Origin: an uncultured Collinsella sp.
Lineage (GTDB): Bacteria; Actinomycetota; Coriobacteriia; Coriobacteriales; Coriobacteriaceae
Assembly (NCBI GenBank): GCA_958354105.1
Contig: CATWVA010000036.1
Span: forward strand, 1 to 17,750
DNA: 17,750 nt
Direction: 5' to 3'
Notes under the pieces: model-generated
What the model saw: the letters and a program-made list of their open reading frames with translations, nothing else
Database searches by the model: none
What the model was told of the DNA's origin: nothing
In this document: in pieces, positions 13,214-17,750 of the stretch
How positions within the stretch are numbered: position 1 is the stretch's first letter
Layout: each line of letters begins with the position of its first letter
Made by a program: the position numbers and the translations under genes

Positions 13214-13950
13214 TGACGGTCTATGTGACAGGCGACGTGCACGGCAGGGCCGAGTACGGGTCCAGCCGGTTTGCATTCAAAAATTGGCCGCTGGGCCGGA
13301 CCCTGACGCGCGATGACGCGGTGATCGTGGCCGGCGACTTCGGCTTTGTCTGGGATGGCTCGAATGCTGAGAGGTATTGGCTCGACTGGTTCGAGTCGAA
13401 GCCCTGGACCACGTGTTTCGTAGACGGCAACCATGAGAACCACCACGCCCTGGCCGGGCTGCCGGTGCGGGAGTGGAACGGCGGGCTCGTCCATGAGGCA
13501 CGACCGCACGTGCTGCACCTGATGCGCGGAGAGGTGTTCGATATCGACGGGCTCACAGTCCTTGCCATGGGCGGCGCCGCGAGCAACGACAGGCAGTATC
13601 GCAAGGAGGGGAGGAGCTGGTGGCCCGAGGAGATGCCGAGCGAGAAAGAGACGGAACACTGCCGCTCCTCGCTCGACCGCGTGGGCTGGAAGGTCGACTA
13701 CGTTGTGACTCACGAGGCTCCTGCTGCCCTGGCTAGAGAGCTGTGTCGCGAACGCGGACGTGAGTACCGCGGGGATCCGCTGCAAACCTTCCTGGGTGAG
13801 CTCGACGGACGGCTCGGCTACCGCGTCTGGTTCTTCGGTCACTACCATCGCGATAAATGGTGCGACACCAGGCATCGCCTTATCTATCGAGACATCGTGC
13901 CGATCGAAGATGCTGCGCCCGGTTCTAGAAACCTTCTAAAAGCGCTCTAG
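13213..13950 (+). CDS. Calcineurin-like metallophosphoesterase 3
   Basis: This 245 aa paralogue of gene 2 starts MTVYVTGDVHGR (Asp8, His10). It has AGDFGF (Asp42), DGNHEN (Asn73, His74), AMGGAAS, THEAP (His167) and GHYH (His210, His212). ATG 13213 overlaps the preceding TGA by one base (TGATG), so translation is coupled. The track-like extension to 13198 has no ribosome site and is rejected. The last codons and the stop lie inside a 16-bp inverted repeat. Retention of every catalytic residue in both paralogues argues for two active enzymes, perhaps a heteromer or different substrates. Confidence 0.9.
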   Translation: MTVYVTGDVHGRAEYGSSRFAFKNWPLGRTLTRDDAVIVAGDFGFVWDGSNAERYWLDWFESKPWTTCFVDGNHENHHALAGLPVREWNGGLVHEARPHVLHLMRGEVFDIDGLTVLAMGGAASNDRQYRKEGRSWWPEEMPSEKETEHCRSSLDRVGWKVDYVVTHEAPAALARELCRERGREYRGDPLQTFLGELDGRLGYRVWFFGHYHRDKWCDTRHRLIYRDIVPIEDAAPGSRNLLKAL

Positions 13951-13963
13951 AAGGTTTCTAGAA
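13923..13963. terminator. 16-bp inverted repeat between convergent genes
   Basis: TTCTAGAAACCTTCTA (13923-13938) and TAGAAGGTTTCTAGAA (13948-13963) are perfect complements with a 9-base loop. It spans the stop codon of phosphoesterase 3 and lies before the end of the opposite coiled-coil gene. It probably works as a bidirectional terminator although neither side has a long T-tract. The arms start with the palindrome TTCTAGAA, so protein binding is possible. Confidence 0.6.
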
Positions 13964-13992
13964 ATCAGTTACCTGACAGGAAGGGCGCGGGA

Positions 13993-14571
13993 CTACTCGC
14001 CCCTCATCTTGGTCATGACCTCGACCTTGGCCTCGGCCACGGTCGCCCGCCGCTCGGAGGCGGCGAGGCGGTCCTTGAGGGCGGCGACTTCGGCCATCAG
14101 GTCGCGCTGGGCCAGGAGCGCATCGCTCAGCTCGGCTTGGGCTTTCAACGCGGCGTCACGCTCGACGCGCAGACGCTCGATCTCATCGGACATGGCCTCA
14201 GCCTCGGCGTGGAGCTGGACGACCTGCCTGCTGAGCTCCCTGGCATCGGCGAGGTATCTGACGCTCGCGGCATGGAGCTCATTGTTTTCGAGCTCGATGC
14301 TCGCGGTGTCGAGCTCGAACTTCTCCTCGATAAAGGCGACCCGCTCATTGCAGTCGGCCTCAAGTCTTTCGTTCCGGTCTCTCGCCTCGACGAGCTTGCG
14401 GTTGAATTCGTCGAGCTGGGCCCTGAGTAACGCGTTCTCGGTCTTGAGATCGGCGGTCTCGCGCAGCAGCTTCTCTCGCCAAGCCTTTTCAATCTGCTCG
14501 GCGGCCTCATCGAGGACGTCCTTCGCGCCGGGCGTCTCGCTGATTTTTCTGTCGTTCGGGTTGTCTGTCAT
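13993..14571 (-). CDS. Coiled-coil protein of unknown function
   Basis: This 192 aa protein has no family I recognise. After a polar start (MTDNPNDRKISETPGAKD), about residues 20-188 are a nearly uninterrupted, Glu/Ala/Leu/Arg-rich helix with heptads, for example LLRETADLKTENALLRAQLD and SDEIERLRVERDAALKAQAE, predicted to form a long coiled coil. There is no signal peptide, membrane segment or visible DNA-binding motif. ATG 14571 has GGAG nine bases upstream; a TTG start at 14586 is less likely. It is convergent with the phosphoesterase operon. A GGCATGGC/GCCATGCC hairpin (14596-14614) lies in its leader. A structural, partition-like or KfrA-like role would fit but is not shown. Confidence 0.8.
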   Translation of the reverse strand: MTDNPNDRKISETPGAKDVLDEAAEQIEKAWREKLLRETADLKTENALLRAQLDEFNRKLVEARDRNERLEADCNERVAFIEEKFELDTASIELENNELHAASVRYLADARELSRQVVQLHAEAEAMSDEIERLRVERDAALKAQAELSDALLAQRDLMAEVAALKDRLAASERRATVAEAKVEVMTKMRGE

Positions 14572-14834
14572 CGTGCGGCACTCCAATCAACAATGGGCAT
14601 GGCTCCGCCATGCCGTACGGCTGGGAACAAATACGCGGCCGCTGTTGAGTTGTGTTTGTCCTGCGCTTGGTGAGTTCTAAAAGCGTCTCAAGTCATACGT
14701 TCACGCAGGTTTTCGATTGGAGAAATACCGCACGTTTTCATGGTATCACGTGCCTTAAAGAACATGAATGGGCGGTCATATCGATTCGTTGAAAATAGCA
14801 CCTACGACGTGCTGGTGGCGGGAGAGTGATGGCG

Positions 14835-15158
14835 TTAAAGATGTCGAGAATGATTATGGGAGTATTTTAGATGCAGGTATGAGAAAGGGTCGAATCGAAG
14901 TGTCTGGCCGGACGCCAATTGTCCGGGAACTGTTTCGGTTCGACCCTGCTTCATTTTACATCCGCGGCATGTTTTTGTAGACGCCTGGCGATTACCGACC
15001 TTCACGACCTCGATGACGGTTTCCCCGTCCTCGATTCTTGCCAGATTGCGGTAGACATGCTGCGTGAATGGTCGGATATCATTTGAGCCAGAATCATCTT
15101 CTATTGAAGCGGATTCTGGCTCAGTGGTTTTTAACTCGGTTGTTTGACAGAAGCCCAC
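14835..15158 (-). CDS. Doubtful small ORF downstream of winged-helix gene
   Basis: This 107-codon frame starts at GTG 15158, 21 bases after the winged-helix gene's stop, without a clear ribosome site. Its middle (RPFTQHVYRNLARIEDGETV, IEVVKVGNRQ) looks protein-like, but the start and end cover inverted repeats. No family is recognised. It may be a decayed or chance frame. Confidence 0.25.
   Translation of the reverse strand: MGFCQTTELKTTEPESASIEDDSGSNDIRPFTQHVYRNLARIEDGETVIEVVKVGNRQASTKTCRGCKMKQGRTETVPGQLASGQTLRFDPFSYLHLKYSHNHSRHL
15084..15123. repeat. 12-bp inverted repeat
   Basis: TGAGCCAGAATC (15084-15095) and GATTCTGGCTCA (15112-15123) are perfect complements with a 16-base loop. On the plus strand GTGGTTTTTAA follows, so it resembles a terminator in that direction although no plus-strand gene precedes it. 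On the minus strand it lies inside the doubtful ORF. Confidence 0.5.
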
Positions 15159-15179
15159 GTCGATAGTCGGGCTGTGGAC

Positions 15180-15566
15180 TTAAGATTTCGGGGGCTCCCA
15201 AGCGTTTTCGATCGCGGCGCGGTAGATTGCAGCGTAATTAAGCATCCAGCTGCCATCACCAGTTTTTTGAATATACCCCTTATCCTTTAGAGAAGTATAG
15301 GCTCGGGATATCGTGTTCTTGCTCAAGTGGTAGTGATCCTCAATCCATTTGCTTCTAGCGCAAAAGCCCATGGGCCGTTTGTTTTTGGAAGGTTTTCCAA
15401 ACTTCCATACGAGGCCGAGGATGAGACGCTCGGCGGCAACGGTGGTGACGCAGCACGCCCACTCGGGCACTGAAATAAAAATAGCTTTATCCATTTTCTC
15501 TATAATCTTTCGTTGCTCGGTAACATCATCGTTGAATATGTCGGAAATTGACGGTAGCTCGCTCAT
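15180..15566 (-). CDS. Winged-helix DNA-binding protein, possibly replication related
   Basis: This 128 aa protein has a helix-turn-helix of winged type: LILGLVWKFGK, then CARSKWIEDHYHLSKNTISR and AYTSLKDKGYIQKTGDG, where the second piece is the recognition part and the last is the wing. The arrangement recalls replisome-organiser or plasmid Rep winged helices, and also GntR-like regulators; neither can be chosen by eye. ATG 15566 follows AGGCGG, a weak ribosome site, 9 bases after the excisionase-like gene's stop. The two are therefore one operon. No catalytic domain follows, so it acts through DNA or protein binding only. Confidence 0.7.
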   Translation of the reverse strand: MSELPSISDIFNDDVTEQRKIIEKMDKAIFISVPEWACCVTTVAAERLILGLVWKFGKPSKNKRPMGFCARSKWIEDHYHLSKNTISRAYTSLKDKGYIQKTGDGSWMLNYAAIYRAAIENAWEPPKS

Positions 15567-15575
15567 GTTTACCGC

Positions 15576-15821
15576 CTAGTCAAGGTGGGCGGTACGACCT
15601 TCAAGCTGCTTGAAAAGCTCATAGAATGAGCTTTCAAACATGTAATTCGAGCGATGGATTTGGATGAGCATGCCGGACTCGCGCATAAACTTGCGCGCGG
15701 TGTTTTCGCTCCAGCCAGTGAGTTCGCGGATATCGTTAACGCGGAGTAACCGATCGCACTGAGCGGCACCAGTGGGGAAAGTCGGTGTGGACGCCTGAGT
15801 GCTAATCTGTGGAGTAGCCAT
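15576..15821 (-). CDS. Excisionase-like small HTH protein
   Basis: This 81 aa protein, after a polar 20-residue start, has a MerR/Xis-like winged HTH: DRLLRVNDIRELTGWSENTA, RKFMRESGMLIQIHRSNYMF and a final helix. It probably bends DNA at the att arms and turns the integrase towards excision. The start ATG 15821 has AAAGGAT upstream. It is placed beside the integrase and is first in the minus-strand operon after a structured leader. A regulator function is the alternative. Confidence 0.75.
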   Translation of the reverse strand: MATPQISTQASTPTFPTGAAQCDRLLRVNDIRELTGWSENTARKFMRESGMLIQIHRSNYMFESSFYELFKQLEGRTAHLD

Positions 15822-15962
15822 GATGAGCTATCCTTTCAATGAGGGCCCTCCCTGTGCTTGTAAGACTTACCAGGTTCATAAGCACTTGGGGGGCCGGTTT
15901 TTATGACTACATGCGTAGCCATCTGACAGCTTTAGAATCTATTAAAACTCATTAGATGTCAA
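15822..15962 (-). promoter_or_regulatory. Promoter and structured leader of the excisionase operon
   Basis: On the minus strand, a consensus -35 TTGACA (15962-15957) and -10-like GATTCT (15939-15934), spaced 17, precede a leader of about 100 bases. In it, GGCCCCCCAAGTGCTT (15895-15880) pairs with AAGCACAGGGAGGGCC (15859-15844), 13 to 14 of 16. It encloses GTAAG-T-CTTAC. The ribosome site AAAGGAT lies just after the hairpin. A structured regulatory RNA is possible; read on the plus strand the hairpin is followed by GGTTTTTA and would be a terminator. Confidence 0.5.
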
Positions 15963-16039
15963 TCAAATAAAGCGTCTACCTGCGGAAATAGTAGTATAGT
16001 ACCGTAATATTATTGATGAAACGATGAATGAATGACATG

Positions 16040-17287
16040 CTATTTCTCGCTTTTCTGTATATAGGCGTTGATGAAGTCTTCGTAGCCTTTAACTGCTTTT
16101 ATTTCTGATTGTTGAACGAGGCTTGTATACGTTTTGAGCGTGATATTGGGGTCCGCGTGGCCAAGAATACCTTGCACGCTTCTAACGTCCGATCCGTTCG
16201 CCAGCATAAAAGTGCTTACACAATGCCTGAGCTGATGCGGGCAGATGCCCTTATATAGTTTTCCGCCAGTCGAATTGTTCGGCTCATAGATTCCAAGATT
16301 ACAGCTAACTGCGAAATCGCGAAACCAATGGTTGAAGATGTAGTTTTTCATGTGACAGACAGTAGGGACCCCCTGCTTGACAGCAATATCGCTAATGATG
16401 GGAGTGCTGCCAGTCTGGGACAGCCCCAGAGAGGCCAGGAGCTCTTTTTGTATGGCTGACCATGATTGAAGGCGTTCGGCCAAGGTTTCTCCAACGGGGA
16501 TTTTGCGTTGGCTTTCTTGTGACTTGGGTGCCCTCAGTTCATGGTCGTTGGTGTACTGCCTGTCAATTTTCAAGGTTTTATTGGCAGGGTCCCAATCGCG
16601 CCATTCGAGGCCCAGCATCTCGCCTTTCCGCATACCCGTATACACTAGTACTAGCGTACCAACAGCTTCGGCGGTGAGCTCAATGTGTTGAAGATGTGTG
16701 CATAGGGTAGCTACTTGGTCGATTGTCAGTGATTCTCTTTTGTTGCGTGGTCTGCGAACATGAACGGTAGCGCAGGGGTTTCGGTCAATTATTCTCTTTG
16801 CGACTGCATTCGACAGAATCTGACGCAGTTTTGAATTGATTCGTACAAGCTCTGATGGTTTGTATTTTCCCGTACGACGAGCTTCGGCATATGCTTCTTC
16901 GATTAGATCGGGAGTTAGCCCCTCAATTGTCTGAAACGCACCGAATAGGTCTTCGATATGCCTGCAATCGTACGCTTCTCTTTCATAGCTCGTTGGCACA
17001 AGCTCGGTGTCCCTATTTTCATGAAAGGCCCAGCAGTAGGACGCAAGCAAAGTGGGCTTTTTAGTTTTAGTGATCGTGCCAGAGGAGTTGATTTCAGCCA
17101 GCTTGGCCTGCATTGCAGCCTTAGCTTCTGTTTTAGTCTTGCAACGAACCGTATAAGTTGGGGATCGTTTGTAGCGCCCTGTCTTCGGGTCCTTGACTCC
17201 AAGGGAAAAATAATAGCGATAGGTGTTAGGTGATCTCTTGTCTTTCCAACACGTGCCTCTTCCGCTAATGAGTGGCTGTTCTGACAT
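16040..17287 (-). CDS. int: Tyrosine site-specific integrase
   Basis: This 415 aa recombinase would insert the element into and excise it from the tRNA-Arg(CCU) 3' end. The N-terminal arm-binding part (about 1-75: SGRGTCWKDKRSPNTYRYYF, then TVRCKTKTEAKAAMQAKL) is followed by a core-binding domain (about 80-175) and the catalytic domain. The catalytic residues are all visible: Arg220 in TGMRKGEMLGLEW, Lys255 in APKSQES, His351 and Arg354 in HQLRH, His377 in LGHAD, and Tyr387 in TLKTYTSL. ATG 17287 follows GGAG with 8 bases spacing. It reads away from attR, about 190 bases inside it. The length is complete for the Tn916/phage-type family. A possible promoter TTTACA-17-TTTAGC lies upstream. Confidence 0.96.
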   Translation of the reverse strand: MSEQPLISGRGTCWKDKRSPNTYRYYFSLGVKDPKTGRYKRSPTYTVRCKTKTEAKAAMQAKLAEINSSGTITKTKKPTLLASYCWAFHENRDTELVPTSYEREAYDCRHIEDLFGAFQTIEGLTPDLIEEAYAEARRTGKYKPSELVRINSKLRQILSNAVAKRIIDRNPCATVHVRRPRNKRESLTIDQVATLCTHLQHIELTAEAVGTLVLVYTGMRKGEMLGLEWRDWDPANKTLKIDRQYTNDHELRAPKSQESQRKIPVGETLAERLQSWSAIQKELLASLGLSQTGSTPIISDIAVKQGVPTVCHMKNYIFNHWFRDFAVSCNLGIYEPNNSTGGKLYKGICPHQLRHCVSTFMLANGSDVRSVQGILGHADPNITLKTYTSLVQQSEIKAVKGYEDFINAYIQKSEK

Positions 17288-17478
17288 CTTTGCACTCCGT
17301 TTCTTTGAATAGTTTTCAACAATTCATTGAGTGCAGTTTAGCTAAAGCCGTTAGTAATATGTTTGTAAAAGCATAGGCGCAGCTACCGGAGGCAAAAGAC
17401 GCAAACTGCTATGTTTATCTGCGGTTATATGATGTTCAATGATGCTTGATGAATGGTAGGGGGTAGCATTAAATCATA
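17288..17478. other. Right-end arm region between integrase and attR
   Basis: No gene. It contains AGTTTTCAACA (17311-17321), GCCGTTAGT (17347-17355) and GTTTGTAAA (17361-17369), all also found in the left end. There is also an inverted repeat TGCACTC (17291-17297) with GAGTGCA (17329-17335), and TGATG-rich repeats at 17431-17457. It fits integrase/excisionase binding and the int promoter. Confidence 0.45.
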
Positions 17479-17526
17479 TCTCCTAAAGCGGGTGTCGACG
17501 GTTCGAATCCGCCCGGGGGCACCAGA
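17479..17526 (+). repeat. attR (48-base direct repeat)
   Basis: Identical to 3844-3891. Only the 3' part of the tRNA is present, without D-arm and 5' acceptor strand, so no tRNA is made here. The true crossover lies somewhere in these 48 bases. Confidence 0.93.
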
Positions 17527-17568
17527 GGAATATCGAGCCCGGTACCGCTACGGTGCCGGGCTCTTCTG
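17502..17568 (+). repeat. 67-base direct repeat, copy 1 (tRNA 3' end plus terminator)
   Basis: It is identical to 17631-17697, offset 129 bases. It includes the T-loop, acceptor strand, CCA and the native terminator hairpin. Confidence 0.9.
17535..17563 (+). terminator. Native tRNA-Arg terminator displaced by the element
   Basis: GAGCCCGGTACCG (17535-17547), loop CTA, CGGTGCCGGGCTC (17551-17563): 13 pairs with one G-T, then TTCTGGT. The same hairpin recurs at 17664-17692. Confidence 0.8.
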
Positions 17569-17580
17569 GTCTAAGGGCAG

Positions 17581-17602
17581 GATTCGGACCGTCGACACCC
17601 GC
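17581..17602 (-). repeat. Inverted copy of tRNA T-arm sequence
   Basis: The reverse complement of 17581-17602 matches 17488-17509, the tRNA variable/T-arm part of the att core, in 21 of 22 bases. It lies between the two 67-base direct repeats. Confidence 0.8.
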
Positions 17603-17630
17603 GTCACTCATATTCCCCGCGGGGGGAGTT

Positions 17631-17697
17631 TTCGAATCCGCCCGGGGGCACCAGAGGAATATCGAGCCCGGTACCGCTACGGTGCCGGGCTCTTCTG
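17631..17697 (+). repeat. 67-base direct repeat, copy 2
   Basis: A second copy of tRNA 3' end, CCA and terminator hairpin (17664-17676 with 17680-17692). Probably the remnant of an earlier integration or a slippage product at the same tRNA. Confidence 0.9.
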
Positions 17698-17714
17698 ATT
17701 CAAGACTTTAGTCT

Positions 17715-17738
17715 GCTGGCCGCGCAGCGGCCAGCTTT
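17715..17738 (+). terminator. Hairpin near window end
   Basis: GCTGGCCGC (17715-17723), loop GCA, GCGGCCAGC (17727-17735), then TTT. A perfect 9-bp stem; it may be a terminator, but what it ends is outside or unclear. Confidence 0.5.
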
Positions 17739-17750
17739 AAACCACCCGCT

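Larger units (their letters stand above)
14572..15179. other. Region between coiled-coil and winged-helix genes
   Basis: About 600 bases without a firm gene; only a doubtful ORF at 14835-15158 is open. It holds several inverted repeats: GGCATGGC with GCCATGCC (14596-14614), AGGGTCGAA (14886-14894) with TTCGACCCT (14939-14947) enclosing CCGGAC (14908-14913) with GTCCGG (14921-14926), and the 12-bp repeat at 15084-15123. Such nested dyads beside a winged-helix gene could be an origin, but evidence is thin. Confidence 0.45.
3844..17526. mobile_element. Integrative mobilisable element in tRNA-Arg(CCU)
   Basis: Perfect 48-base direct repeats bound the element and a tyrosine integrase lies next to the right repeat. 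The inside holds an excisionase-like gene, MobC, a relaxase and a hairpin-rich oriT-like region. There is no VirB4/VirD4-type gene, so transfer would need a helper element (IME rather than ICE). Cargo is a large surface protein, a lipoprotein, a small toxin-like peptide, three phosphoesterases and a coiled-coil protein. Base composition varies strongly between modules: AT-rich left end and int region, GC-rich surface protein and phosphoesterases. This suggests mosaic assembly. Confidence 0.88.

Noticed and set aside
3844..17526. Self-transmissible ICE
   Set aside because: No VirB4-, VirD4- or pore-type gene is found between the att sites; only relaxase and MobC are present, so mobilisable is the better label.
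17453..17698. Open frame over attR with repeated RIRPGAPEEYRARYRYGAGLF
   Set aside because: It merely translates the tRNA 3' fragments and terminator hairpins; no ribosome site.

Overview
The window looks like a Gram-positive, fairly GC-rich gut actinobacterium of the Coriobacteriia (Collinsella-like). This is inferred from the mannose-family PTS with a DUF956 partner, the strong GGAGG ribosome sites, the sortase-anchored surface protein and the codon choice. It cannot be proved from the sequence alone. The window is chromosome, then an integrated mobile element of about 13.7 kb, then chromosome again.

Left chromosomal part (1-3889). An operon encodes a complete mannose-class PTS permease: IIAB fusion, IIC and IID (417-3180). 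A long terminator hairpin follows, then the small DUF956 protein that habitually accompanies such permeases (3301-3699). An identical 35-base near-palindrome stands before the operon (43-77) and after it (3707-3741). Next is an intact tRNA-Arg(CCU) gene (3814-3889).

The element (3844-17526). Its ends are a perfect 48-base direct repeat: the 3' part of the tRNA-Arg at the left (attL 3844-3891) and a loose copy at the right (attR 17479-17526). A tyrosine integrase lies just inside attR. At the left end are short repeats, a tandem 91-base repeat and a small XRE repressor. The repressor is divergent from a 1118-residue cell-wall-anchored coiled-coil/CAP-domain surface protein, and an operator-like inverted repeat overlaps both promoters. 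A Zn-finger-like secreted lipoprotein follows. A 550-base hairpin-rich, probably oriT-containing stretch precedes a MobC-like protein and a relaxase, so the element looks mobilisable; no conjugation pore genes are present. Next come a 41-residue cationic membrane peptide gene with type I toxin architecture, and a leader-peptide attenuator controlling three consecutive metallophosphoesterase genes. The right third is on the minus strand: integrase, excisionase-like protein, winged-helix protein, a doubtful small ORF and a coiled-coil protein.

Right chromosomal part (17527-17750). It holds the displaced native tRNA terminator, a second partial copy of tRNA 3' end plus terminator, and an inverted copy of the tRNA T-arm sequence. 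This suggests that the tRNA site has been used more than once.

How the parts work together (inference). int, the excisionase-like gene and the att sites give excision and integration; MobC, relaxase and oriT give transfer by a helper. The surface protein and lipoprotein are the likely host-benefit cargo, under XRE control. The small toxin may stabilise the element. The phosphoesterase trio, behind a ribosome-sensing leader, is the most unusual module and has no obvious housekeeping role.
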